A stretch of 64,000 nucleotides of DNA from an uncultured Arthrobacter sp. (GTDB lineage: Bacteria > Actinomycetota > Actinomycetes > Actinomycetales > Micrococcaceae), in contig NZ_CANLXP010000010.1 in NCBI RefSeq assembly GCF_947495145.1, forward strand, positions 1 to 64,000. Reading direction: 5' to 3'. Made by a program: the position numbers and the translations under genes. Of this stretch, positions 1 to 9,149 are shown piece after piece; the first letter of the stretch is position 1; each line of letters starts with the position of its first letter. Below the pieces are notes generated by a model, which ran no database searches, had not been told where the DNA came from, and saw nothing but the letters and a program-made list of their open reading frames with translations.

Positions 1-15
1 AGGCTAACCCATTCG

Positions 16-72
16 CGGGCATTCCTACCTGAGGCACCGATCAACTTTCACGGGCATATTGACTTGAGGCAC
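16..72. repeat. Pair of imperfect 22-bp direct repeats
   Basis: Two copies of a 22-bp unit (16-37 and 51-72) start with CGGGCAT and end with TTGAGGCAC or CTGAGGCAC. They match at 17 of 22 positions and are spaced 35 bp start to start. The repeat lies at the left edge, downstream of the pullulanase gene, so more copies could lie outside the window. No function is evident. Confidence 0.5.
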
Positions 73-102
73 TACGCACCGGCGCGTTCCGCCACGCGGA
101 AA

Positions 103-133
103 GGCCGGAACAGCGTGCTCTGCTGTTCCGGCC
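103..133 (-). terminator. Hairpin downstream of pullulanase
   Basis: A perfect 12-bp inverted repeat (GGCCGGAACAGC and its complement) with a 7-nt loop starts 23 bp past the pullulanase stop. There is no clear U-tract on the minus strand, so it may be a weak terminator or an RNA-stabilising hairpin. Confidence 0.6.
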
Positions 134-155
134 CTTCCGCTCTGATCAGTTGTTC

Positions 156-3100
156 CTACTTCGCCTCGAAGACCGCGACCGTGAGCGGCGGGACGGTGAA
201 GCTGCCTGTCGCGGGATCAAAGGATGCACCCTTCACCACGTCATCCGGTCCGTCGAGCTGGACCGGATGCAGCCCGAAGGGCTGCCCTTCCGCTGCGGGA
301 ACCGTTTGCGTGGCGGCAGTATCGGACGCATTGAAAACGACGACGACGCCGGTCCGCTCGCTATCCATGTCCGGTCCGGTGGTGTCATCAATGTGCATCA
401 CGATCACGCCCGGAGTCTGTTCAGGGCCACTGGTGGGGAACGACACCTTCTGCTGCACCAGCTCGGCCGTACCCAGGTGGAACAGCGGCGTGCTCCTGCG
501 AATTTCCAGCAGGGACAGGGCCTGATCGCGAGCCGAAGCGATCTCCACCGGCGCGGGCTTGAGTGCAGGGTCCGCCAGCAGCGGCAACATGTACCCGTAC
601 TTGTCAGCGTTATCCGCACGCGGCGGAAGACCACGGGCAAAGCCGTTGTCGGTGCCGGTGTGGTCCAGGAGGTTGAACCAGTCACCGGAGTCGTAGCTGT
701 TGCGGTCAAGCGACTTGCTCCGCAGCGCCTCTCCCCCGGCGTGCCAGAAGGAAATGCCCTGTCCGAATGCCGTGGTGCTGAGCGAGAGGGTCTGGAACCG
801 GATGCGGTCGGCCATCGATGTTCCGGGCGCCAGCTTGAACGCAAGGCTGTCGAACAGTGTCTCGTTGTCGTGGGCCTCGACGTAGGTGATGGCTTCCTGC
901 GGATCGGCGGTGTAGCCGGCGGGGCTGCCGTTGTAGTCGACGTCCACGCCGGTCACCTCTTTTCCGGTGCGGTCGATGAACGTGTAGTCCCGCAGGTTCC
1001 CGGTCAGCCCCACCTTGATCTGATCCTGGTTCAGCAGCAGGCGGGCGCGCTGTTCCTCGGCAGTGCCGTTGGCCTCGGCGCCGTTGGGCTGGGTCCAGAG
1101 TCCGGACCCGAAGCCCTGCACGCGAGGGTCCTCATCGAAGGGTCCGCCGCCGCGCACGGCGTCACGAAGCCTGTCATTGAAGGTACCGATGCCCGTGCCG
1201 GCCATGTTCAGCTGGGTGGCCTGTTCGAAGCGGGCGTTGTCGGCCACCTCGCCGAAGTTCCAGCCTTCGCCGTAGACGTAGATGCTCTTGCCGTCGACGC
1301 CGTCTTTCTTGAGCGTCAGTGCATCGAGCGCCGCGCGAACATCGAGCATGTTCTGTTTGCTGTGATGACCCATGAGGTCAAACCGGAAGCCGTCCAGCTT
1401 GTAGGTGCGCGCGAGGGTCACGATGGAGTCAACCATGAGCTTGCCCATCATGGCGTTCTCGGTTGCCGTATTGGGGCAGCAGGTCGAGGTCTCGACTGCT
1501 CCGCTGGCCGGGTTCAACCGGTGGTAGTACCCGGGTACGATCCGGTCCAGGTTGTTGGTCGAGGTCTGGCCGGCGCCGGCGGTGTGGTTGTAGACCACGT
1601 CCTGGATCACCCTCAGGCCCGTGTTGTTCAGGCCGGCGACCATGTCGCGGAATTCGCGGATGCGGGTGGCGTCCTCGGGATTGGTGGAGTACGAGCCTTC
1701 CGGCGTGGTGTAGTGCAGCGGGTCGTAGCCCCAGTTGAAGCCATCCTTGCCCGCGACGGCGGAGACACAGGCCTGCTGTTCCTCGCTGTCAGGAGCGAAG
1801 CTCTCCAGATCACACTGCGGCTCGGCCTGGACGTCGCGGCGTTCCTCAATGGTTCCGATGTCATTCACCGGCAGGAGGTGCACGGCGTTCAGCCCGGCAT
1901 CCGCCAGGTCTGCGAGCCGCTTCATTCCATCGCTGTCCGGTTCCGCGAAGGCTGCGTACGTGCCGCGGCGCTCCGCCGGCACTGTGGTGTCGGAAATCGA
2001 GAAATCCCGGACGTGCAGTTCATACAGTGAAAGGTCTTCGGGCTGCGCAAGGGCGGGCTTCTCGATCGACTTCCAGTCGGATGGTGCGAGTGCCGGATCG
2101 TCCAGATCAACGATCAGGCTGCGCTCGGAATTAGTGGAGAGGCCAACACTGTAGGGGTCGGTGACGAGGTTGCGCTCCACTGCCCCCGTTTCCGGCACGT
2201 AGACCTCCACTTCGTAGAGGTAGTAGGCGTTTTTCCAGTCCTTTTCGCCGAGAAGTGACCACACGCCGTCGTGCCCTTCTTTCAGGGGAACGGTGGCCAG
2301 GGCTTCGCCGCCGGATCCCTCGCGGTACACGTGGAGGTTCACCTGACGGGCCGTCGGCGCCCACAGGTCGAAGCGCGGGCGTGGGCCCTTCCAGCTCAGA
2401 CCGAGGGTGCGCTTGAGGGCTTTCGGGTACAGCGCGTCCAGCACGCGAGGAACCTGCACGCCGGTGGCCTGCAGGACCGTTCCGTCTGCACCGATTTGTA
2501 CAGCAAGCAACTCACCCTTGAGCAGGTCCTTTGCCTGGCGCGCGGCCTTTTTCGGAAGGGTCAGGGTGTCGAAGGAGGTCAGGTGCGGGGAAGCGGCTGC
2601 CAGCTCGGCGCCGAGGGAGTCGGAACTGCGTTCCAGGTCGATGTACTCACCATTCGGAACGGCGCCGTCAACCACTTCCAGGCCGCCGTCCGGCGCGTAG
2701 TAGAGGCGGTAGGACGCGCCTTCCGGGGCATCTGTCAGATCCCACGCCAGGACACCGGGCGCCAGCCAGTGCGCTGCAGCACCGGAGACCAGCGAAGCCG
2801 GAACGTCGCTGGTCATCACGTGGGTGCTGTGGTCGTAGGTGAAGGTAATCTGCCCTCCCTGGGACGTCAAGGCGATATCGGCACCACCCGCCGCGCCGCC
2901 GTCGCCGTAGTTCTCGGTCCAGGTGCCATTGAGGGCTGCCTTGTAAGCGTAATCCCCGGCCGGAACATCAAAAGTGCCGCTGTAGGTGCCGGGCGCACCA
3001 TCGACTTCGGTCAGGGCCGATGCCGTGCACTCGGGCTGCCAGTCGCCGGGGCAGCCGAGCTCGGATTGAAGCGAGCCCACAAGGGTCACGGAGGTTGGAG

Positions 3101-3224
3101 TTGCGCTGTGGTCGGCGAGCGCCGGAACAGGCACCAGGCTGACGAGCAGCGGTACGGCAAGGACACCGGCGGCCAGCCCGGCGGCGCGCCGTCGGCCGCG
3201 GTGAACAGATGAAGCGGTGAGCAT
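156..3224 (-). CDS. pulA: Secreted pullulanase-type alpha-1,6-glucosidase
   Basis: Extracellular debranching enzyme that cleaves alpha-1,6 bonds in pullulan, glycogen or starch fragments. The chosen ATG follows a GAGGAGG ribosome site and opens a Sec signal peptide (RGRRR, hydrophobic core, cleavage near ALA). An N-terminal starch-binding X25-like module (about 40-120) precedes a CBM48-like domain (about 285-380) and the GH13 barrel. Visible GH13 features are the pullulanase signature FNWGYDP, nucleophile Asp616 in GFRFDLMG, acid/base Glu653 in YGEGWNFG and Asp786 in EAHDNETL. The 1022 aa length fits actinobacterial pullulanases. It is divergent from the LacI-type regulator at 3371, and the shared intergenic region holds a tandem operator-like sequence, so repression by that regulator is likely. 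The enzyme class is confident; the exact substrate is inferred. Confidence 0.93.
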   Translation of the reverse strand: MLTASSVHRGRRRAAGLAAGVLAVPLLVSLVPVPALADHSATPTSVTLVGSLQSELGCPGDWQPECTASALTEVDGAPGTYSGTFDVPAGDYAYKAALNGTWTENYGDGGAAGGADIALTSQGGQITFTYDHSTHVMTSDVPASLVSGAAAHWLAPGVLAWDLTDAPEGASYRLYYAPDGGLEVVDGAVPNGEYIDLERSSDSLGAELAAASPHLTSFDTLTLPKKAARQAKDLLKGELLAVQIGADGTVLQATGVQVPRVLDALYPKALKRTLGLSWKGPRPRFDLWAPTARQVNLHVYREGSGGEALATVPLKEGHDGVWSLLGEKDWKNAYYLYEVEVYVPETGAVERNLVTDPYSVGLSTNSERSLIVDLDDPALAPSDWKSIEKPALAQPEDLSLYELHVRDFSISDTTVPAERRGTYAAFAEPDSDGMKRLADLADAGLNAVHLLPVNDIGTIEERRDVQAEPQCDLESFAPDSEEQQACVSAVAGKDGFNWGYDPLHYTTPEGSYSTNPEDATRIREFRDMVAGLNNTGLRVIQDVVYNHTAGAGQTSTNNLDRIVPGYYHRLNPASGAVETSTCCPNTATENAMMGKLMVDSIVTLARTYKLDGFRFDLMGHHSKQNMLDVRAALDALTLKKDGVDGKSIYVYGEGWNFGEVADNARFEQATQLNMAGTGIGTFNDRLRDAVRGGGPFDEDPRVQGFGSGLWTQPNGAEANGTAEEQRARLLLNQDQIKVGLTGNLRDYTFIDRTGKEVTGVDVDYNGSPAGYTADPQEAITYVEAHDNETLFDSLAFKLAPGTSMADRIRFQTLSLSTTAFGQGISFWHAGGEALRSKSLDRNSYDSGDWFNLLDHTGTDNGFARGLPPRADNADKYGYMLPLLADPALKPAPVEIASARDQALSLLEIRRSTPLFHLGTAELVQQKVSFPTSGPEQTPGVIVMHIDDTTGPDMDSERTGVVVVFNASDTAATQTVPAAEGQPFGLHPVQLDGPDDVVKGASFDPATGSFTVPPLTVAVFEAK

Positions 3225-3316
3225 AAATCCTCCTCGACGTGCCACAGTGCACGTCCGGTCTTGGTAGTAGGCGCTTCTCACCCTAGGAAGTAGTCGTAAG
3301 CCGGTCAATAGCTTGC

Positions 3317-3340
3317 TGAAAGTTTCATGAAAGTTTTCAC
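3317..3340. promoter_or_regulatory. Tandem LacI-type operator candidates
   Basis: TGAAAGTTTCA (3317-3327) is a perfect inverted repeat around a central G. It is followed at once by a near copy, TGAAAGTTTTCA (3328-3339). The 11-bp phase puts both on one DNA face. They lie between the divergent pullulanase and LacI-type genes and resemble GAAA/TTTC half-sites of actinobacterial LacI-family sugar regulators. Assignment to the adjacent regulator is inferred. Confidence 0.5.
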
Positions 3341-3370
3341 TCGCCGCTCGCGGCCGGATACGATGGACCC

Positions 3371-4402
3371 GTGACCCTTTCTCCGCTAACCGACAAGCCC
3401 CGACTGGAGGATGTAGCGCGCCACGCCGGAGTCAGTGTGCCTACGGTTTCGCGGGTGCTCAACGGGCGGAGCGGGGCGTCGAGGGAAACGCGCCAGGCCG
3501 TACTGACCGCCATGGATGACCTCGGCTATGAACGGCCCGACCGCCTGTCGGGCAGAGCCAAGGGGCAGATCGGCATTGTGGTGCCTGATCTGGTCAACCC
3601 GATCTTTCCCGCCTTCGCCGGCGCGATCAGCGCTTTGGTTGCTCCAAACGACTACATTCCCGCGCTCTGCACGCTGCCCGGCGGCGGCGTTCCCGAGGAC
3701 GAGTACGTTTCCCTTCTCCTCGATCAGGGGGCGCGCGGTCTGATCTTCGTATGCGCGGCCCACGCAGACGGCCGTGCAAGCGTCGAGCGGTATCAGCGGC
3801 TGCGTGCGCGCGGCATCCCTTTTGTGCTGGTCAACGGAACACGGGCGGAGATTGACGCCCCGGCCATCGCCACTGACGATTCCATCGCCATCCAGACCGC
3901 CGTCCGTCACCTCGCCTCCCTGGGGCACCGCAAAATCGGTTTCGCCACCGGCCCGGAGCATTTCATTCCCAGCCGCCGGAAGGCGGAAGGGTTCCGTGCC
4001 GGCCTGGACCAGCAGCTCGGCCAGGCCGATCCCACGGAACACACCGCCGTCACCATGTTCAGCATCGAGGGTGGCCACAGCGCCGCCGTCGAACTGTTGG
4101 AATCCGGCCACACCGGCATCGTCTGCGCCTCGGACGTGATGGCCCTCGGCGCGATCCGTGCCGCACGCTCCCGGGGGTTGCGCGTACCGGAGGACGTGTC
4201 GATCGTCGGCTTTGATGATTCACCCCTGATGGCCTTCACTGACCCGCCGCTGACAACGCTTCGGCAACCCGTCTCCGCCATGGCCGAAGCCGCGGTCCAG
4301 GCGCTGCTCACAGAGCTGTCCGGCGAACGCAGCAGCCGCACGGAGGTTTTGTTCGAGTCGGACCTGATTGTCCGGGGATCCACCACGGCCGCTCCCAGCT
4401 GA
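3371..4402 (+). CDS. LacI-family transcriptional regulator
   Basis: Predicted sugar-responsive DNA-binding regulator of 343 aa, starting at GTG. The N-terminal HTH (LEDVARHAGVSVPTVSRVLNG, about 11-31) and hinge helix are followed by a periplasmic-binding-protein-like sensor domain. That domain opens with IGIVVPDLVNPIFPAF and ends with the typical DDSPLMAFTDPPLTTLRQP stretch. It is divergent from pullulanase, with two TGAAAGTTT repeats between them, which suggests it controls alpha-glucan use and probably itself. The ligand cannot be read from sequence; maltose-type sugars are a guess from context. Confidence 0.9.
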   Translation: MTLSPLTDKPRLEDVARHAGVSVPTVSRVLNGRSGASRETRQAVLTAMDDLGYERPDRLSGRAKGQIGIVVPDLVNPIFPAFAGAISALVAPNDYIPALCTLPGGGVPEDEYVSLLLDQGARGLIFVCAAHADGRASVERYQRLRARGIPFVLVNGTRAEIDAPAIATDDSIAIQTAVRHLASLGHRKIGFATGPEHFIPSRRKAEGFRAGLDQQLGQADPTEHTAVTMFSIEGGHSAAVELLESGHTGIVCASDVMALGAIRAARSRGLRVPEDVSIVGFDDSPLMAFTDPPLTTLRQPVSAMAEAAVQALLTELSGERSSRTEVLFESDLIVRGSTTAAPS

Positions 4403-4448
4403 CCTTCCCGTCGCTCAGGCAGCCGCGGCCCTCTGGCAGGATGGAGCC

Positions 4449-6620
4449 ATGACTTCCACCCCTCCCGTTGCCAAGAAGGTCCCGACCGAACGCACCCACC
4501 ACGGCGACACTGTGGTCGACCCGTACGAATGGCTGCGCACCAAGGACAACCCCGAGGTCGTCGAGCACCTCAAGGCCGAGAACGCCTACACCGAGGCTGT
4601 CACGGCGGGGCAGGAACAGCTCCGCCAGGACATCTTCAGCGAGATCAAGAACCGCACACAGGAAACGGATCTGTCCGTCCCCGCCCGAAAGAAGGACTGG
4701 TGGTACTACTCCCGCACCGAGGAGGGAAAGCAGTACAGCATCCACTGCCGTGTGCGCGCAGTGGATACCGGCGACGTCGCGCGTGACTGGACACCCCCTG
4801 AGGTTGTGCCCGGGCAGCCGGTCGAGGGCGAACAGGTACTCCTTGACAGCAACGCCGAGGCGGAGGGAAAGCCCTTCTTCTCTCTCGGCGGTCTCACGGT
4901 CAGCGAGGACGGGAACCTGCTGGCCTTCAGCGTGGACAACGCCGGGGATGAGCGATTCACCCTGCGCATCAAGAACCTGTCCACCGGCGAGCTCCTTCCG
5001 GATGAGATCCCCAACGTCTTCTACGGCCTGACATTCTCACCGGCCGGATCCCAGGTGTTCTACACCGTCGTCGATGACAGCTGGCGCCCCTACCAGGTGA
5101 AATCGCACCGGCTTGGCACCGACGTCGAGCAGGATGTGCTGGTCTACCAGGAAGACGACGTCGCGATGTGGACCGGCTTCGACCTGTCAGCGGACCGCAC
5201 GCAGCTGCTCATCGGCATCGGCTGCTCCGAGTACAGCGAGTACCGGGTGCTTGACCTCGAGAACCAGGAGGCCGGCCTCACCACACTGATCCCGCGTTCG
5301 GATCGCGTCCTCTACGAACCGGAGCCGCTGCGCGTCGAGGGCCGTCTGCACTACCTGCTCACCCATGACCGCGGAGCGAAGAACTCGATGGTGAGCCTCG
5401 TGGCCGCGGAGCAGTTCCAGCGCCCGCTCGCGGAGCAGGAGTGGTTGCCGGTAGTTGAGCACGACGACGCCGTCCGCGTCCACGGTGCCACCGTCACCGC
5501 TACGCACGTTCTGGTTTCGGTACGCAAGGACACCACCATGCGCGTGCAAATCCTGCCGCGGGAAGGCCTCGGCACGCCCGCACAGCCGGCTCCGCTCGAG
5601 CCTGCCTTCGACGAGGCGCTGTACACCTGCAACCTGGCCGGCGCCGAGTTCGAAGCCCCGGTGATTCGACTTTCCTACGCCTCCTACTTCACCCCGCCGC
5701 GTGTGTATGACTATCTGCTCGACGGCGGTGTACTCACCCTGCGCAAAGAGACCGAGGTGCGCGGGGGGTACCGGTCCGAGGACTACATCGCCGAGCGCCA
5801 GTGGGCGACGGCGGCGGACGGCACCCGGATCCCGCTCTCCGTACTTCGGCGGCGGGACCTGCAGCAGGACGGCACCAACCCGGCCGTCGTCTATGCCTAC
5901 GGCAGCTATGAGATCAGCATGGACCCGGCGTTCTCCATCTCCCGTCTGTCGCTGCTGGACCGCGGCGTGATTTTCGTCGTGGCACATATCCGCGGCGGCG
6001 GGGAAATGGGACGGACCTGGTATGAAAAGGGCAAGAAGCTCGAGAAGAAGAACACCTTCACGGACTTCGTCGACGCCACCACTTATCTGGCCGGGTCAGG
6101 CTGGGTGGACGCCAGCAGGATTGCCGCTATCGGAGGTTCCGCAGGCGGGCTCCTGATGGGCGCCGTGGCAAACCTGGCTCCCGAGAAGTACTGCGCCATC
6201 GTGGCGCAGGTCCCCTTCGTGGATGCGCTGACCACCATCCTTGATCCGGAGCTGCCCCTCTCCGCACTGGAGTGGGAGGAGTGGGGCAATCCCATCACGG
6301 ACGCCGATGTCTACCGGTACATGAAGGAATACACCCCATACGAGAACATCCGCGCAGCCGCGTACCCGCGGATCGCCGCGGTGACGAGCTTCAACGACAC
6401 CCGCGTGCTCTACGTGGAGCCCGCCAAGTGGGTGGCGAGGCTCCGTGAACTAACAACGGGCAGCGAACCCATTGTCCTCAAGACCGAGATGGACGGCGGC
6501 CACGGCGGCGCCAGCGGACGGTACGAGCAGTGGAAGGATGTCGCCTGGGACTACGCCTTCGTGGCCGACGCGCTGCGCGCCACAAAAGTGCTCTCGGGGG
6601 CGGGCAGTATCGCGGGGTAA
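4449..6620 (+). CDS. ptrB: S9 family peptidase, oligopeptidase B-like
   Basis: Cytosolic prolyl-oligopeptidase-family serine peptidase (723 aa) expected to cleave short peptides, typically after basic residues in oligopeptidase B. An N-terminal beta-propeller region (from DPYEWLRTKDNPEV) is followed by an alpha/beta-hydrolase domain. The catalytic triad is visible: Ser564 in GGSAGG, Asp650 in FNDTRV and His685 in GGHGGASGR. ATG 4449 was chosen because homologues begin near this point and an AGGATGGAG ribosome site precedes it. There is no signal peptide. It lies 46 bp after the LacI-type gene and is convergent with gamma-glutamyltransferase, with only 8 bp between stops. The family is clear; substrate preference is inferred. 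Confidence 0.92.
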   Translation: MTSTPPVAKKVPTERTHHGDTVVDPYEWLRTKDNPEVVEHLKAENAYTEAVTAGQEQLRQDIFSEIKNRTQETDLSVPARKKDWWYYSRTEEGKQYSIHCRVRAVDTGDVARDWTPPEVVPGQPVEGEQVLLDSNAEAEGKPFFSLGGLTVSEDGNLLAFSVDNAGDERFTLRIKNLSTGELLPDEIPNVFYGLTFSPAGSQVFYTVVDDSWRPYQVKSHRLGTDVEQDVLVYQEDDVAMWTGFDLSADRTQLLIGIGCSEYSEYRVLDLENQEAGLTTLIPRSDRVLYEPEPLRVEGRLHYLLTHDRGAKNSMVSLVAAEQFQRPLAEQEWLPVVEHDDAVRVHGATVTATHVLVSVRKDTTMRVQILPREGLGTPAQPAPLEPAFDEALYTCNLAGAEFEAPVIRLSYASYFTPPRVYDYLLDGGVLTLRKETEVRGGYRSEDYIAERQWATAADGTRIPLSVLRRRDLQQDGTNPAVVYAYGSYEISMDPAFSISRLSLLDRGVIFVVAHIRGGGEMGRTWYEKGKKLEKKNTFTDFVDATTYLAGSGWVDASRIAAIGGSAGGLLMGAVANLAPEKYCAIVAQVPFVDALTTILDPELPLSALEWEEWGNPITDADVYRYMKEYTPYENIRAAAYPRIAAVTSFNDTRVLYVEPAKWVARLRELTTGSEPIVLKTEMDGGHGGASGRYEQWKDVAWDYAFVADALRATKVLSGAGSIAG

Positions 6621-6628
6621 CTTCTGGA

Positions 6629-8473
6629 TTATTCATCGAGCGGCAGGACGACGCCGCTGGCCGTCTCGTTGCGCGGTTCAGCGCCGATCTGGGCAGCGGT
6701 GCCGTCCTCGTTGAGCGCGATCATGTTGGCGGTGCCGAAAATTCCCTGGCCTATTGCGATGTTGTGTCCGCGTGAGCGCAATTCAGAGATGGCGGCGGGC
6801 GCGAAGCTTGTCTCCACGTGCAGGATGTTGTCCGCCGGGTAAGGGAAGATCGATTGCGGGAACGACGTGCTCACGAAGCGGGGCTGTGCAACCGCTTCCT
6901 GCGGAGAGAGACCGAACGCCACCACGTTCATGAACTGCTGAAGCTGCGCCTGCGGTTGGGTATCGACGCCGGTGTTCCCACCCAACAGGTACGGCCGGCC
7001 GTCGCGCAGCACCATGTACGGGTTGGATGTATGACGCACGGTTGCGCCCGGCGCCACGACGTTCACGTTGTCCGGGTCCACTGACATGAACTTCATGCGC
7101 TCGTTGATATGGATGCCGGTCTCCCCCACCACCAGGAACTGCCCGCCGAGGCTGGTGGTGACGGCGGCTGCATTCCCCTCGGTATCCGTGACGTGGAACG
7201 TGGTGGTGTCGGTTGATTGTCGGTCCAACCCTGCCTCGATCGGCCATTGCGCCGCGGCGTCCATATCAATCCGGGTGCGTTGCGCGGCCGCGTAGTCGTC
7301 GGACAGTAGTTCCTCCACAGGTATGTCGGTTCGCTCGGGATCCCCGACGTACGCAAACCGGTCCGCGTACGCAAGCTTCACCGCTTCGACCTGCCGGTGG
7401 ACGACATCCGGGTCCGAGGGCGATCTGCCCGACCAGTCCTCGCTCTTCAGGATGTTCAACGCCTGAAGCATCGCTATGCCCTGGCTGTTCGGGGGGTTCT
7501 GCAACACCTCGAGTCCGCCGCCCCAGTCGATGGAAATCGGCTCCACCAACTCCGCCTCGTACCCGGCGAAGTCGTCCAGGGTGAAATAGCCGTCGAACTC
7601 GTCCGAGTACTGGACGATAGCCTGCGCGAGCGGGCCCCGGTAGAAGTAGTCCCGCGCCGCCTCGATGCCGGCCGCGTGTGAAGCCGCCGCGTCACCGGCG
7701 CTGGCGGCGCCGTCGTCGTACGCGGTTGCCAGGGCTTCGAGGGTGTTGGCGAGGTCCGGCTGGGTGACGGTCTGGCCGGTGGCGACCAGGCCGCCGTCGC
7801 GCAGGTAGAGCTCGCGAAGTTTCGGGTTGTTCCGGATGTTCTGTTCCTGCTGGGTGAGCCAGAAAGTCATTTCACTGCTGACCGGGTAGCCGGCGCGCGC
7901 AATTTCGATGGCAGGAGCAAGGATCTCCCGCAGCGGCAGGTCTCCGTGATCCCGCAGCCAGAGCATCCAGCCATCCCACGCGCCGGGCAGGATTGCCTGG
8001 TGCATGCCGTATTCGCCGGCGCGAGAAGCGTAGTCCTCGAGCGTTGCCTTGCTGCCTACCGGCCCCACCCCGTTGAGGCTGGTGACATCCTGGCTGCCGG
8101 CGTCGTAGTAGAGCGCCCAGGTGTCACCGCCCAGCACGCTTGAGTAGAAGGGCTCAACGACGGTCAGGACTGCTGCGACGGCGACGGCTGCGTCCGCTGC
8201 CGACCCACCGTCGTCGAGAATCTGCGCGCCCGCGTCCGTTGCTCGCGAGTTCGACGAAACGACGGCCTCGACGTGCGGCTCCCGCTCCGGCTGCCTCGTC
8301 GGGCTGGTGGACGACGGCGACGGCGACGGCGATACGGTTTCGGGCACCGGTTGGGAGGTCTGCGCCTGGACAGTTGTTGGCGTGCTCTCCGGCGTCGCCG
8401 GGCCGGAACAGGCCGTGAGCGCACTCCCAAGGCAGAGGGGAGTAGCGAGGAACCGGAGCATTGGCTGTCGCAA
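6629..8473 (-). CDS. ggt: Gamma-glutamyltransferase, predicted lipoprotein
   Basis: Extracytoplasmic enzyme that transfers or hydrolyses the gamma-glutamyl group of glutathione-like compounds. The 614 aa precursor begins at TTG, chosen because GGAAGG lies 7 nt upstream while the ATG four codons later lacks a ribosome site. A lipoprotein signal with lipobox LTAC is followed by a low-complexity Ser/Pro/Thr linker and the Ntn-hydrolase fold. The autoprocessing nucleophile is probably Thr424, the first Thr of TTFHVTD. The downstream GGNTGVDTQPQAQ segment is also typical. Micrococcaceae generally rely on mycothiol, so the natural substrate is uncertain. Confidence 0.92.
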   Translation of the reverse strand: MRQPMLRFLATPLCLGSALTACSGPATPESTPTTVQAQTSQPVPETVSPSPSPSSTSPTRQPEREPHVEAVVSSNSRATDAGAQILDDGGSAADAAVAVAAVLTVVEPFYSSVLGGDTWALYYDAGSQDVTSLNGVGPVGSKATLEDYASRAGEYGMHQAILPGAWDGWMLWLRDHGDLPLREILAPAIEIARAGYPVSSEMTFWLTQQEQNIRNNPKLRELYLRDGGLVATGQTVTQPDLANTLEALATAYDDGAASAGDAAASHAAGIEAARDYFYRGPLAQAIVQYSDEFDGYFTLDDFAGYEAELVEPISIDWGGGLEVLQNPPNSQGIAMLQALNILKSEDWSGRSPSDPDVVHRQVEAVKLAYADRFAYVGDPERTDIPVEELLSDDYAAAQRTRIDMDAAAQWPIEAGLDRQSTDTTTFHVTDTEGNAAAVTTSLGGQFLVVGETGIHINERMKFMSVDPDNVNVVAPGATVRHTSNPYMVLRDGRPYLLGGNTGVDTQPQAQLQQFMNVVAFGLSPQEAVAQPRFVSTSFPQSIFPYPADNILHVETSFAPAAISELRSRGHNIAIGQGIFGTANMIALNEDGTAAQIGAEPRNETASGVVLPLDE

Positions 8474-8595
8474 GGGCGTACCTTCCGCTTCAGCGGCGTG
8501 TGTGCGGAAAGACTAGCACCAGAGCCGTCCGGGCGGCAGTGCCGGCTCCCTCCGCTTCGCGGACCACAGGGAATCGCCACAATGCCTTCATATGC

Positions 8596-8641
8596 TTGAC
8601 AGTCGTAGTCGTTGCGGTATTACCTAATGAACGATCGGTAA
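8596..8641 (+). promoter_or_regulatory. paaI promoter with overlapping PaaR box
   Basis: A consensus -35 TTGACA (8596-8601) is followed 16 bp later by a -10-like TATTAC (8618-8623). A 22-bp inverted repeat, TTACC-N12-GGTAA (8620-8641), overlaps the -10. It matches the box upstream of paaZ at 17 of 22 positions, placing a repressor directly on the promoter. Binding by the TetR-family protein at 10556 is inferred. Confidence 0.65.
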
Positions 8642-8660
8642 ATAATTCTGAGAGGCCTCC

Positions 8661-9149
8661 ATGAAGGACACTGACGTCCGCCCTGCGCATCCCATCCTTG
8701 AACAGGATCACGCCTCTCGCTGGATGGGGATTGAAGTGCTCCGCCTCGCTGACGGGCACGCCACCATTACCATGCGCCTGCGCGAGGAGATGCTCAACGG
8801 CTTCGGGATCGCGCACGGCGGCATGGTCTTTGCATTCGCGGACTCCGCTTTCGCCCTGGCCTGCAATCCGCCCGGCGAATCGGAGACCATTACCGTTGCC
8901 TCCGGCGTCGACATCAACTTCCTTGCCCCCGCCCTGCCCGGTGACGTGCTGACCGCTGTAGCGGACCGGAGGGCCTCTGCCGGCCGGAGCGGCCTCTATG
9001 ACATTGCAATCACTGCTGCAAACGACGACGGCGACAGTCGCCTGATCGCGGAGTTCCGGGGCCGTTCACGCACCGTGCCCAACAAGAGCAGCCGCGGCGC
9101 TTCCGCCAAGAACCAGTCCGACAACCGGCCCGAGAAGGGGACTTCATGA
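8661..9149 (+). CDS. paaI: PaaI-type hotdog-fold acyl-CoA thioesterase
   Basis: Predicted hydroxyphenylacetyl-CoA thioesterase (162 aa) that rescues free CoA from dead-end or toxic CoA esters during phenylacetate degradation. A single hotdog domain carries the family signature FGIAHGGMVFAFADSAFALACN (about 48-69) and VASGVDINFLAP. The last 30 residues are a polar, probably disordered tail. ATG 8661 follows AGAGG. The stop overlaps the paaK start by 4 nt (ATGA), indicating translational coupling. The promoter carries a PaaR-type box over the -10. It is closer to PaaI than the second hotdog protein at 14601. Confidence 0.88.
   Translation: MKDTDVRPAHPILEQDHASRWMGIEVLRLADGHATITMRLREEMLNGFGIAHGGMVFAFADSAFALACNPPGESETITVASGVDINFLAPALPGDVLTAVADRRASAGRSGLYDIAITAANDDGDSRLIAEFRGRSRTVPNKSSRGASAKNQSDNRPEKGTS

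Noticed and set aside
150-2030. Long plus-strand open frame of 626 codons opposite pullulanase
   Set aside because: It is antisense to a gene with intact GH13 catalytic motifs; its translation is repetitive Val/Gly/Arg-rich and has no recognisable domain. High GC commonly leaves such shadows.
3371-6620. LacI-type gene and S9 peptidase as one operon with a common role
   Set aside because: Same direction and 46 bp apart, but functions are unrelated and the peptidase has its own ribosome site; cotranscription is possible but says nothing about function.
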